A stretch of 64,000 nucleotides of DNA from Sphingomonas sp. TREG-RG-20F-R18-01 (GCF_022662475.1 NZ_JAKNQQ010000009.1:37433-101432); one strand, 5' to 3'; shown: positions 33,001-40,589, counted from the first letter of the stretch. The notes: generated by a model not told the origin, from the sequence alone. Numbers and translations are program-made.

Positions 33001-34277
33001 GTCTTCGCGTCGACGACGGCTTGCGGCAGGTTGGGAAGGTAGGTCGGCCGCGGCGCGGTGATCGAGCCCATGGCGATTGATTCCACCAGAGCGGTCGGGT
33101 GCGCCGATGCGCAGCCGATCGCGATGCGGCTGGGCCGATAGGGCAGGTACACACCGACAGACTCGCCGGTCGGAAGTGGCTCGGCGAACACGGTGTAATC
33201 GATCGGGGTCGCGGTCTGCGACTGCGCGGCTTTTGCGGGTGGTGCGCTCAGGCGCGGTTTGCTCGCCAAGCCGCCAAGAAGCGAGTTGCGCCCGCTCGGG
33301 CGGACGAGCAGCGAGGCGGTGCGCGGGACAAGCGCGGACACAGGCGGAGCGGCCTTTGCGGCGATCGCCGCGAGCGCATCGGCGAGCGTCGCGCAGCGGA
33401 TCAGCTCGGCAGGCGTACCGGTCCCCTTTTCCAGCACCATGATCTTCACAGGTTGGCTGGTGCCGTGCTTCGCATAGGCGTTCGCGGGCAGTTCGAGATG
33501 CAACGTCAGCGTGCAGCCTTCGGTCGCCTTGGCCCAGGCGCGGCTCGACGTGTTGATGCGATCGGGCAGGATGGCGGCGCAGCGGCCTCCGGTGGCGAGG
33601 CGCATCAAGGCGGCGCGAAGATGCCGGAACGCTGCCAGCGGGTCGGCGTGCCGACCGATGCTGCGGGAAAAGGGCGGGTTGATGAGGACGGCCGTTGGCC
33701 GGATGGTTGGTTCGAGCAGATCGTGCATCAGCTCGCCATCGTGGCGCGTGACGGCGACGCCTGGGAAGGCGGAGCCAAGCATCTCGGCGCGGGCCGGATC
33801 GATCTCATTGAGGACCAGGCGCGCACCGACGCGATGTGCGAACACCGCGAGCAGGCCGGTGCCGGCCGAGGGTTCGAGAACCAGATCCGTGGCGGCGATC
33901 CTGCCGGCAAGCGCAGCGAGGTAGGCGATCGGCGCCGGTGTCGAGAATTGCTGAAGCTCGATCTGTTCTTCGCTGCGGACGGTATGCGTCGGCAGGCTGG
34001 CGACCAGCTCGGTCAGCGCGGCAAGGCAATCGCCCAGAGTGGTTGGCAGGTCGGCCTTAGCCAGGTGCATGACCTCGGCGAGTTCGAGCATGTCGTAAGC
34101 GTCGCGGAGCGACCAGCGACCGTCGGCCGAGGATCCGCCATAGGCTTGCTCCATGACCCACAGCAGCGTGCCGCGCTGGAGCGATCCGTTCCTGGCAATG
34201 GTGTCGGCGACCGCCTTGGCGGCGGTGATCGACGGTTCGGTGAAATCGGGTTCGAGAGCTGCGGCTGAAGTGCGCAT
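30057..34277 (-). CDS. Strawberry-notch-type helicase fused to N6-type methyltransferase domain
   Basis: A 1406-residue protein. Residues about 90-330 form a class I SAM methyltransferase with 'LVLEPSAGTGLLAVFAHRVG' and catalytic motif 'VLINPPFSRSIG'. Residues about 400-1000 form an SF2 helicase: Walker A 'LGDGTGAGKGRQVA' (about 475), DEAH box 'MIVFDEAHEMAG' (about 580) and 'YVSATGASDVNNLAY'. A strawberry-notch C-terminal segment follows ('GGTGRSYHASLTCENQ', 'GLGRTHRTHQ'). Such giants occur on many alphaproteobacterial plasmids and phages and may act in anti-restriction or replication. It looks intact. Confidence 0.92.
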   Translation of the reverse strand: MRTSAAALEPDFTEPSITAAKAVADTIARNGSLQRGTLLWVMEQAYGGSSADGRWSLRDAYDMLELAEVMHLAKADLPTTLGDCLAALTELVASLPTHTVRSEEQIELQQFSTPAPIAYLAALAGRIAATDLVLEPSAGTGLLAVFAHRVGARLVLNEIDPARAEMLGSAFPGVAVTRHDGELMHDLLEPTIRPTAVLINPPFSRSIGRHADPLAAFRHLRAALMRLATGGRCAAILPDRINTSSRAWAKATEGCTLTLHLELPANAYAKHGTSQPVKIMVLEKGTGTPAELIRCATLADALAAIAAKAAPPVSALVPRTASLLVRPSGRNSLLGGLASKPRLSAPPAKAAQSQTATPIDYTVFAEPLPTGESVGVYLPYRPSRIAIGCASAHPTALVESIAMGSITAPRPTYLPNLPQAVVDAKTLSDAQLETLIYAGDAFERDIPGLFKPAEEGLSIAPSEDGRPYRTGFFLGDGTGAGKGRQVAAIILDQWLRGRRKHIWVSKTETLLEDARRDWTAVGGLALDIQHLNQWKLGTQIRAAEGVLFLTYATLRSNRGDKGTRLQQILEWVGDDYDGMIVFDEAHEMAGVAGGEGRFGTKDGSDQGIAGVRLQNLLPRARVLYVSATGASDVNNLAYATRLGLWGPGTAFADRRTFVDSLRRGGIAALELIARDLKMQGLYVSRALSFAGVEYDILEHKLTIDQIEVYDAYADAWAIIHSNLRAALDATRVTDSFSNDTYNSGAKAAALSIFESTKQRFFCQLLIGMKLPSLVPAIRADLARGESVVIQLVSTSEAMLNRALAALTVEERANLDIELSPREFLMSYLTAAFPVRQMKTFVDETGKTRSEPMSDEDGRPVFSQEALEMRDTLLEQLCALPIVGSALDHIIGHFGTDAVAEVTGRSRRVIMDAHGRQRVESRSPRTNLAETDAFMRGQKKILIFSDAGGTGRSYHASLTCENQSRRNHYLLEPGWRADAAIQGLGRTHRTHQATAPLFRPVSTDCRGERRFISTIARRLDSLGALTRGQRQTGGQGLFDPRDNLESDYAKESLEQWFRLLANGKLRSTTLDEFQKLTGLELEGEGGGLKEEMPPIQRWLNRILALRIAMQNAIFDEYLGLIEARIEAAKEAGTLDLGVESINAERITILDRTVIRRDQTSGAETEILRLETEERYKPLALDRALRILGDDARPIVNRKSGKAAIRCSTYSLTDDDGEIVRRYELVRPTRTERMRQDLLLETMWEDASEAEFCALWQAEVEEMSGKTRTNTLYLVTGLLLPVWDRLPDDHVQVWRLNTDDGQSFLGRIVPAPLVTKLADAFGIAATITVSGAETAKHVMGSGEITALGAYRLKRSLVAGQQRLELLDWPHTRLAELKAAGCFTEIIQHKTRMFIPVATAAIVIHRITA

Positions 34278-34299
34278 CGAGGGCCTCCGGTTTTATCGC

Positions 34300-34345
34300 C
34301 CGGTGCTCATCACCGGATCAACAAGCCGAAGGCTCCCTCTCCTCT
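34300..34345 (-). promoter_or_regulatory. Family D leader before the helicase-methylase gene
   Basis: Minus strand: AGAGGAGAGGGAGCCTTCGG (34326-34345), then CCGGTG pairing with CACCGG (34300-34316) directly before the GGAGG ribosome binding site of 34277. The architecture is the same as at 25641-25685. Confidence 0.65.
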
Positions 34346-34812
34346 CAATCCGGGTTCTTGGGGCGCGGCTTCGGATCGAACACTTCGGTCGGACCGAAGC
34401 TCTCGCCGGATCTTGGAATGACAAGCCCGACGCCCTTGCCGAGGGCGGTCGGGGCTTGGGCTATGATGTGATATTCCTCGGGATGGCGACGGAAATGAAG
34501 CCACTGCGCGAAGCGTCCAGCTGTGGTGCCGCGATCGTGAGCGACCGCCGCCTCCAGCGCGGCGATCGCGTTGGAGGCGTTGTCCAAAGCACCGTCCAAG
34601 CCGCTCATCGACATCCCATTAAGGTACATGGGGAAGAACTGAATCTCCCTCAGCACGGCCAAAATCCGTTCCCAAACCTTGCGCGACGGGCGCCGGGTAT
34701 CGGGGACAAGCGCGTTCTCGATCGCGCGGTTAGCGCGACCAATGATCGAAATGACGTCGTGCGCGCGGTGTGGTTGCGAAGAGAAATCGCCGGGAGACGG
34801 CGAGGCGTTCAT
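34345..34812 (-). CDS. Hypothetical plasmid protein (155 aa)
   Basis: Starts 'MNASPSPGDFSSQPHRAHDV' at ATG 34812, 8 nt after the Toprim gene stop. A helical centre ('RKVWERILAVLREIQFFPMY') and 'FAQWLHFRRHPEEYHIIAQA' suggest a soluble protein. No family is recognised. Its stop codon lies inside the family D leader of the next gene. Confidence 0.7.
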   Translation of the reverse strand: MNASPSPGDFSSQPHRAHDVISIIGRANRAIENALVPDTRRPSRKVWERILAVLREIQFFPMYLNGMSMSGLDGALDNASNAIAALEAAVAHDRGTTAGRFAQWLHFRRHPEEYHIIAQAPTALGKGVGLVIPRSGESFGPTEVFDPKPRPKNPD

Positions 34813-34819
34813 AGGGTTT

Positions 34820-35755
34820 CTACTCCTTGAGCCGGGGCGCAGCCGCATCGATACCGCACGAAAGGTGCGCTCTCCAGGCGTCGTTCCAGTCGTCGTGATG
34901 CTCGGGCACGCGGTTGACCAGCTCGCGCCCATTGGCGGTAAGATAGTCGCGAGCCTTGGCGAGCAGTCGATCGGCTGCTCGTCCGCGATCGCCATAGACG
35001 ATGATGCGGCGCACCTTCTCCGGGATGGCGACGAAGGCGAGGCGCTCGACGCCGCCCAAGGCCCAGGTCGGGGTACCGAACCATCTCATCGCGGACAGCG
35101 CGTCCTCGATGCCTTCGGCGAAGCCCAGTTCGTCCGTCGCCGGCGCGAGCCGGATTGCCGCGGTGCCGAGAAGACCCAGCGAGACCTTAGGCTTGGGCAT
35201 CGGCTTGTGCAGCACGTTGTCGGGATCGAGGAACGTGCGTTGCACCGCGACCACGCCCAGATCGTTTTCGACAGCCGCGATCATGGCGGGCATCGTGCAC
35301 TTGGACGGGCCGGATCCGTGGATGGTCGCCGCATTGAAACGCAGCGACTTGGGGAAGGGGCAGGAGAGGCCGCGCGCGCGGAGGTACTCCTCGGCGAGAG
35401 TGCCGGCGATTGGCTGACTGGCTTTCCAGAGCCGGAGCGCGAGCGCGCCCATGTCGCGCTTGGGTTTGGCTTCGGGCATGGACACGGCCGCGCGATCGTG
35501 GAGCTTGCGGCGCTGCAGGGCCTTGAGGACTTCGATCGTCGTGCAACCGGCAAAGCAGTGGAACAGGATCGCTGTGTCCCCCAGGCGGACAGACAGGCTC
35601 GGAGAGCCGTCGTCATGCGCTGGACAACGGCATTCGCCGCGCGTGCCGCGCCAGATTCCGCCGAGTTTCTCGACGATATCTTTGGCGCGGATCTCAGCGT
35701 CGAGCGGGAGACGTGCCATGTCGATCGTCCTGTGGGTTTGATGGATTTCGGTCAT
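34820..35755 (-). CDS. Toprim-domain primase-like protein with zinc finger
   Basis: A 311-residue protein. The N-terminal CHC2-like zinc site uses Cys42, Cys44, His47, Cys67 and Cys71 ('ECRCPAHDDGSPSL', 'LFHCFAGCTT'). A DUF7146-like middle ('SLRFNAATIH', 'LGLLGTAAIRLAPATDELGF') is followed by a Toprim core with 'AEGIEDALSAM' and 'IIVYGDRGRAADRLL', in which the usual acidic DxD is changed to DRG. It probably synthesises or handles primers during plasmid replication or after transfer. ATG 35755 has CGGAGG upstream. Confidence 0.87.
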   Translation of the reverse strand: MTEIHQTHRTIDMARLPLDAEIRAKDIVEKLGGIWRGTRGECRCPAHDDGSPSLSVRLGDTAILFHCFAGCTTIEVLKALQRRKLHDRAAVSMPEAKPKRDMGALALRLWKASQPIAGTLAEEYLRARGLSCPFPKSLRFNAATIHGSGPSKCTMPAMIAAVENDLGVVAVQRTFLDPDNVLHKPMPKPKVSLGLLGTAAIRLAPATDELGFAEGIEDALSAMRWFGTPTWALGGVERLAFVAIPEKVRRIIVYGDRGRAADRLLAKARDYLTANGRELVNRVPEHHDDWNDAWRAHLSCGIDAAAPRLKE

Positions 35756-35848
35756 GGGTGCCTCCGGGAAACTTGAACCGAAGAGCAACCGGCATCCTCC
35801 CCTCTGAGGCGGCGATCGCGGCCCGCGTCCGCGTCGTTGCGGAGGGGT

Positions 35849-36292
35849 CTAGCTGTAGCGACCCGAGAAGAGGTCGCCGATCGCACGCTTGCGAAAGGCG
35901 TTCCACCAGCGCCGGCGACGATGCTCGGCCGCGTCGTGGATCATGTGGCAGCGCTGACAGAGTGCGGCGAGGTTGCGCCAGCGCGGACCGGAATAGGTCG
36001 GATCGTGGTTGAGGTGCGCGGTCGCGAGATAGACAGGCTTGCGCGTCATCCCGATCGCTTCGAGCGGGACATAGCCGGGCTGGCGGCGAAGCTGGCGGCC
36101 GCGGCCGTCGCGCCAGGCGTGGATCTCGGTATCCCACCAGACGCCATCGGTGCCCAGCAGCAGTGTGGCGCGGCGTCCGTGCGGGCGCTGGCAATGCTCG
36201 CAGCGCCCGCCAGCGCGCGTGAAGCGCACGATCCGGCTGATCTGCGGCCAGTCGATCGGGTAGAGCCAGCGATGTTCCGGACGGATCGGCAT
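35849..36292 (-). CDS. HNH endonuclease-like protein
   Basis: A 147-residue protein with a Cys4 zinc frame: 'GGRCEHCQRPHG' early and 'LAALCQRCHMIHD' late. The HNH-like core 'YLATAHLNHDPTYSGPRWRN' lies between them. Plasmid HNH proteins of this kind are often DNA-nicking or maintenance nucleases; the target is unknown. It lies between the Toprim and DUF2726 genes on the same strand. Confidence 0.82.
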   Translation of the reverse strand: MPIRPEHRWLYPIDWPQISRIVRFTRAGGRCEHCQRPHGRRATLLLGTDGVWWDTEIHAWRDGRGRQLRRQPGYVPLEAIGMTRKPVYLATAHLNHDPTYSGPRWRNLAALCQRCHMIHDAAEHRRRRWWNAFRKRAIGDLFSGRYS

Positions 36293-36376
36293 GGCACCGA
36301 TTCTGAATCATGCGGCGCGAGAACGAAAGGAGAAAATCGATGTCCAGCGCCGAACTTGTCCTCTTTCTGTGATCGA

Positions 36377-36889
36377 TCATGCGCCGCCCCGCGTCGCACT
36401 GGTGGACGTGCCGGCGTTCTCTCGTTGGAGCGGCCGAAGCCGCTCCGCGATATCGGCCGTGGTGAGCTTGCCAGCGGGAAGGCGGATCGTGCGATAGCCG
36501 GCAGAAGCGGTCATCGCGTCACGCTGACGATCGCGGGCGGCGTCGTGGCTGCGATCGTCCAGCTCGACGAGGGCGAGGATCGCGCCGGACGCGCGGTCCT
36601 CGATCACGAAGTCGACGATCTTCGAGGAAAACTTGTAGCGGGTACGTGTCGCCTCGTTGCGACCGAAGCCGCCCTTGGACTGCAAGAGCGCGCCCGTCGA
36701 GACTTGCACATGCACACGAGCATGGGGAAGGACGCTCTCGATGATGCCGCGGACGGCGCGCTCGCGCTCAGTGAGCAACGCCTTGGCGCGGACGCGCGGC
36801 GTTCGCGGGATTGCCTTGGCGATTGCGGCCAGGACGATGACGACAACCAGTGCTGCAAGGAACAGTTCGGGTCGCGTATAGTGCGTCAT
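36377..36889 (-). CDS. DUF2726 (nuclease-like) membrane-anchored protein
   Basis: A 170-residue protein with one N-terminal transmembrane helix ('LFLAALVVVIVLAAIAKAI') and a DUF2726 domain, a restriction-nuclease-like fold: 'LTERERAVRGIIESVLPHAR', 'KFSSKIVDFVIED', 'ILALVELDDRSHD' (possible ExD-type site) and 'YRTIRLPAG'. The activity is unproven. Start ATG 36889; repeat A3 lies 72 nt upstream. Confidence 0.8.
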   Translation of the reverse strand: MTHYTRPELFLAALVVVIVLAAIAKAIPRTPRVRAKALLTERERAVRGIIESVLPHARVHVQVSTGALLQSKGGFGRNEATRTRYKFSSKIVDFVIEDRASGAILALVELDDRSHDAARDRQRDAMTASAGYRTIRLPAGKLTTADIAERLRPLQRENAGTSTSATRGGA

Positions 36890-36960
36890 GATGCGGTTGG
36901 ACTTGGCGCGAGCGCCGGGAGGGAGGGCGCTGTGCGCGCCCTCCCGGCTAGGCGAGGATC

Positions 36961-37040
36961 GTCACCCGGGAGGGCCGAGACCGCTTGCGGGCTCGGTCGA
37001 GGCGCAGCGCCGATAGAGCCGTGCCGAAGGCCGCCCCCGC
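36961..37040. repeat. Family A intergenic repeat, copy 3 (divergent)
   Basis: 'GGGCCGAGACCGCTTGCGGG' with CTCGGTCGAGG and GATAGAGC keeps the hairpin CCGAGACC/GGGCTCGG of copies 1 and 2 with a different loop. It lies right after the stop codon of the second ssb (37047), mirroring copy 2. Confidence 0.6.
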
Positions 37041-37046
37041 GTCCCA

Positions 37047-37379
37047 TCAGCTATCTGAGTCCTCGGTATCAGCCTTGGTCAGCACCGAAAATGTATCTGC
37101 GATCAGCTCGGTCCGGTAGGTCGTGTCGTTCGCTTCGCCATGCTGGCTTTCACGCACCCGGCCGGTGATATGGACGAGATCGCCTTTGGCGGCGTTGTCG
37201 ACTTGGGAAGCGACATTCGAGAAACACACCACGCTGTTCCAATGCGTATCCGTCTTCCACTCCTCGCCGTCACGCCGATTATAATTTGCGGCAACGCTGA
37301 CGTACTTCACCTTCTCACGCGAGGTGATCTTGCCGATCCGACCGATAATTCGAAATTCTGCGATATTCTGGGGCATCAT
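37047..37379 (-). CDS. Second single-stranded DNA-binding-like OB-fold protein
   Basis: A 110-residue protein: 'NIAEFRIIGRIGKITSREKV', 'YVSVAANYNRRDG', 'THWNSVVCFSNVASQV', 'GDLVHITGRVRESQHG' and 'YRTELIADTFSVL'. This is the SSB OB-fold pattern, but it ends 'TEDSDS', without the usual DxxPF tip. It may bind single strands without recruiting host partners, perhaps in transfer or in competition with host SSB. AAGGAG lies just upstream; ATG 37376 is an alternative start. Confidence 0.85.
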   Translation of the reverse strand: MMPQNIAEFRIIGRIGKITSREKVKYVSVAANYNRRDGEEWKTDTHWNSVVCFSNVASQVDNAAKGDLVHITGRVRESQHGEANDTTYRTELIADTFSVLTKADTEDSDS

Positions 37380-37427
37380 ACTCTCCTTGGCTGAAGTGAA
37401 TTGCTGAAAGCGCCCGGTTGATAAGCG

Positions 37428-38075
37428 CTATTCGCGCTCCTGCTCGGGATGTCGGAAATGGTATTTCGCGATGTTCTCGGGCGTCGCGTAAAGCTGGTAC
37501 GCTCGCGTCCAGTCGTGACTGATGTCGCGCTGCGCGGTTTGGAGCGGCACCTGATGGGTGCAGACGAGCCGCCACAGGACATAGGTGAGGACGTTCTTGT
37601 CGCCGGCGTTGGCTTGGCCCTCGCGGGGCTGAAGCCACAGGTCGTGCATGTCGAGCGGCGCCCCTCCGATCGAGACCGGGATAAGATGGTCCAGTTCGTA
37701 ATCGGCCATGCTCACGCCGGGATGCTGCGCATCCATCATGCGGCGTTTTAACGGCCCGGTGATCGAATAGGCGGGTCGCGCCGCCCGGGCGTAGCCCGGG
37801 CGGCAGATCGTCTTGTCGATGTTGGCCTGGGTGATAGCCGGGTCGACCGCCCCCGGCGTTTCCGGCGGGGGGAGAAGGGCTGAGCGACTGGTGTTGAGCA
37901 GCGGGGAGTGGATCACCTTGGAAATGCCGGCGACGGCATCACATACGGATCCGTCGTTTGTCGCAGTACAGCCAAACGCATTGGAACGGGCAGCGGCGTG
38001 GTCGAAGGAGGGGCGGTGCCAAAGGACAACCGCGGCGAGGATCGCGGCGCCCCCCAGGATTGCGCGCGCTCTCAT
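37428..38075 (-). CDS. Exported HNH-like nuclease-domain protein
   Basis: A 215-residue protein. The N-terminus is a signal or anchor segment ('AILGGAAILAAVVLW'). The C-terminal half has 'KTICRPGYARAARPAYSITG', 'YELDHLIPVSIGGAPLDMHD' and 'LWLQPREGQANAGDKN', an HNH-type DH...N arrangement common in small secreted proteins of alphaproteobacteria. If exported it may act in the periplasm. Start ATG 38075 was chosen to begin the signal peptide; 38108 is also possible. Confidence 0.72.
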   Translation of the reverse strand: MRARAILGGAAILAAVVLWHRPSFDHAAARSNAFGCTATNDGSVCDAVAGISKVIHSPLLNTSRSALLPPPETPGAVDPAITQANIDKTICRPGYARAARPAYSITGPLKRRMMDAQHPGVSMADYELDHLIPVSIGGAPLDMHDLWLQPREGQANAGDKNVLTYVLWRLVCTHQVPLQTAQRDISHDWTRAYQLYATPENIAKYHFRHPEQERE

Positions 38076-38420
38076 CGGAGGGTCGCTGTTCTGGGCGGCA
38101 CAAAGCACGGCCCGTCTTCAGGTGGTACGAACGGGTCCGGGTTTATGGATCGGGCGAACATCCCGTCATTATTGCGATATCGGACAAAAACGACAATCAT
38201 ATTTTATTGAGCTGGTAGTCGCCCGACTAACGAGCGCCCGGTTGACGAACGGCAGGCCGGCAAAACCGGATCAGCGAGCGTGACGATGGCTATTTGAACG
38301 CAACAGAAAACGCATGCGCCCCCCGGGGGCACCGCGGAGCGAAGCGCAGCGTCCGACGATTGGACTGGGTGTCATGGTTCAGATCGGGCGTTTCGGTTTT
38401 GATCGAGCGCGACCATGCCG
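38076..38420. other. Non-coding gap
   Basis: About 345 bp with an A/T-rich patch near 38180-38215 that could hold a promoter. A GC palindrome CCCCGGGG lies near 38322. No gene is supported. Confidence 0.4.
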
Positions 38421-39257
38421 TCAGGCATTGAAGCGTTGGCCGACTAGGCCAACTCCATTTTCAGTTAGAATAGATGAATCTATGAGCGGTTGACCATTTT
38501 TTTGAGACTCTTGCCGCTCTACCGCGATCGCGAGGCTGAGCATGATGCGGCGCAGGCCGGGGTCATTGAAATCCTCGGCCGCGACCTGCCGCGGCGACCG
38601 CCAGAGCCGCATCGCGGCAATGGCTTCGATACGGTCGGCCTCGCCTTGCGCCAGGTCGTCGGGGAGCGGCACGGGCCGCATCTTGTGCGGCAGGAACCTG
38701 ACGAGGCAGTTTGGAAAGCGCATCCGGTAAACGTTTGAGGTCTGCTCATTCTTGGCCTTCGGCCGATCGGCGGTCGGCTCGATCGGGACACACCTACGCT
38801 GCTTATCCAACAAGCCGACTGCGGCAAGATTCTTGAGGGCACGGTGGACTGTTGCGCGCGATCGGCCGCTTTTCTGCTCGATCCACTCCCAGGTCGGGAA
38901 TACCTTGCCGGCACAGGTCCGAGCCAATTCAAGCAGCACCTTGAGGATCCTCAGCGCCCCCGGCGTGAGCAGCATGATGCGTCGCTCGTCAGGGGTAAGA
39001 ACGCGGCCCTCCGCCTTGGCGCTTCGCCTGATCGCGTTCTTCTGGTCTTCAAGCTCGGCCGCACGTGCGTAGATCCGATCGGTCTCGCCTTTTGCGTAGC
39101 TATAGAAGAAATCGTCCTCGAATGTACCGGCGAGCCGGCTGTTTGCGTGAACCTTGGCGCGCGTGGGGTTAGGCCCGCCTGATCTCGCGCGGGTCTGGGT
39201 TATCGTGATGCGCTCAAGCGCCATGAAGCTTGCGCGTGCGACTGATACGGCTTGCAT
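38421..39257 (-). CDS. Replication-associated HTH protein
   Basis: A 278-residue protein with an internal winged-helix-like HTH: 'LTPGALRILKVLLELARTCA', 'FPTWEWIEQKSGRSRATVHR', 'ALKNLAAVGLLDKQRR'. The rest is charged ('SYAKGETDRIYARAAELEDQ'). Proteins of this type sit beside repA on sphingomonad plasmids and probably regulate or assist initiation. ATG 39257 has GGGGATGG upstream. Five iterons lie between it and repA. Confidence 0.78.
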   Translation of the reverse strand: MQAVSVARASFMALERITITQTRARSGGPNPTRAKVHANSRLAGTFEDDFFYSYAKGETDRIYARAAELEDQKNAIRRSAKAEGRVLTPDERRIMLLTPGALRILKVLLELARTCAGKVFPTWEWIEQKSGRSRATVHRALKNLAAVGLLDKQRRCVPIEPTADRPKAKNEQTSNVYRMRFPNCLVRFLPHKMRPVPLPDDLAQGEADRIEAIAAMRLWRSPRQVAAEDFNDPGLRRIMLSLAIAVERQESQKNGQPLIDSSILTENGVGLVGQRFNA

Positions 39258-39409
39258 CTTCCATCCCCTTTTGGGGCTAGGACCGGGGCAAAGAATTCCC
39301 GTGGCGCAAAGCGCGCATCCTTGAACCGAAGCTCGGAAGTCGCTATGTGAGGGTCGGTAGATGGACCCGTGGAAGCCCGGCAAGGCTCTCACATTTAGAC
39401 TTCTGGGAT

Positions 39410-39440
39410 GCCCGGCCTTTGCGCCGGGCTTTCCTTTATG
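39410..39440 (+). terminator. Terminator-like hairpin with T-rich tail
   Basis: GCCCGGC (39410-39416) pairs with GCCGGGC (39423-39429) and TTTCCTTT follows on the plus strand. It lies between the HTH gene and the iterons and would insulate the origin from plus-strand transcription. Confidence 0.55.
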
Positions 39441-39534
39441 TGGTCACAGCCCGCACCCTGTCTTGCCAGTCGCGTCGTGCAACCAGTCCAAATTTGATTG
39501 TGGCAAAAGCGACCCGTTCGCGAAACAGCTAGAG

Positions 39535-39660
39535 TTCGTGCTTTCGCCGACCGAAGTAGGAAAAAGTTCGTGCTTTCGCCGACCGTTGCTCGCAGCGTTC
39601 GTGCTTTTGACGACCGAGATTCGTGCTTTCGCCGACCCGACTTCGTGCTTTTACCGACCG
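39535..39660. repeat. Replication origin iterons (five direct copies)
   Basis: Five direct copies of a 19-bp iteron TTCGTGCTTTCGCCGACCG: 39535-39553, 39567-39585, 39598-39616 (two changes), 39620-39638 and 39642-39660 (two changes). Start-to-start spacing is 32, 31, 22 and 22 bp, close to whole helical turns, as expected for cooperative initiator binding. They sit 46 bp past the repA stop codon and probably form the plasmid origin. Confidence 0.92.
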
Positions 39661-39705
39661 ATCAACATTCCGGCGGGACCCGATTCGGAATGGTTGGGAA
39701 CGGTG

Positions 39706-40563
39706 TTAGGCGGCTGAGAGCAGCGCGCGCGGGGTAATCCTGACGCGAGCAGCGCCTGCATTGCGTCGTGCGCGACCGTTTGCCGGTATTACCGGGACGT
39801 CCAGGAGGTCAAACGCAAAGCCGGGGATGACATCTTCGTCCGCGATACGTTTCAGCTCGAAGCGGAAGTGCTTGAGAGAGCTTTGGTAGCCCAGCTGCAG
39901 GCGAAGCTCATCGAGGTCGACCTCGATCGGACCCGTGACACAAGCAGAACGCGCCACTTCATACAGCCGACGCTCGACCGGCCCGAGCTGGAAATAGCTG
40001 GGCGCGTAGTCGAGGACACGACGATCGCGAAGGATGGCGCGATAGAGCCAGTCGCACAGCCGTACTTTCACGGCCTTCAGCCGTTTAACCCCGGTCTTCG
40101 TCTTCGAGTAATGAAGCTGCGCCTCGGACAACCACGAGAAAAAACCGGCCTGGCCTTCGCCGCCAGCTTCTATGTTCGTCTTGATCTGCGTGCCCTGCAG
40201 GCGCTCCAGGGCGTCTGACAGTCTGGAATAGGAGCGGGCCGAGCCGCTGATACCGGTGATCCGGAAGAGGTCGTGAGCGGTGAAATAGAACTCCTGCGAA
40301 ACATTCATGCCAGCATCGAGCTTCGCAACCATCAGGCTGGCGATATAGAGAAGCACTTCCTTGTCGTAGATCGTCGCAACCCCTTTGGAGGTAGCGACGA
40401 TTTCGATCGAGACCGACTCATTCCGATAGGCGAGCGGTTTCGTCCACGTGCCCTTGCTGAGGGCAAAGAACGGGAACGCCATTAGGGATTGTTCGCCCCG
40501 AACCTCGGTGAGAAGCGGGCTGTCGAGCGAGAACAGGTCGCCTTGTGGTTTTGCTAGGCTCAT
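39706..40563 (-). CDS. repA: RPA-type plasmid replication initiator RepA
   Basis: A 285-residue protein of the replication initiator protein A family: 'FPFFALSKGTWTKPLAYRNE', 'IYDKEVLLYIASLMVAKLDA', 'FTAHDLFRITGISGSARSYS', 'LSDALERLQGTQIKTNIEAG' and 'SYFQLGPVERRLYEVARSAC'. It binds iterons to open the origin. Iterons flank the gene on both sides, and one inverted copy lies 27 bp before the start (40590-40608), fitting autorepression. ATG 40563 follows GGAG. Confidence 0.93.
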   Translation of the reverse strand: MSLAKPQGDLFSLDSPLLTEVRGEQSLMAFPFFALSKGTWTKPLAYRNESVSIEIVATSKGVATIYDKEVLLYIASLMVAKLDAGMNVSQEFYFTAHDLFRITGISGSARSYSRLSDALERLQGTQIKTNIEAGGEGQAGFFSWLSEAQLHYSKTKTGVKRLKAVKVRLCDWLYRAILRDRRVLDYAPSYFQLGPVERRLYEVARSACVTGPIEVDLDELRLQLGYQSSLKHFRFELKRIADEDVIPGFAFDLLDVPVIPANGRARRNAGAARVRITPRALLSAA

Positions 40564-40589
40564 GCCTCGCTCTCCTGACACCAGGCAAT

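Noticed and set aside
39535..39660. CRISPR-like reading of the regularly spaced repeats
   Set aside because: The repeats are 19 bp with 3-13 bp between them, flank repA on both sides and no cas gene is present; they are iterons.
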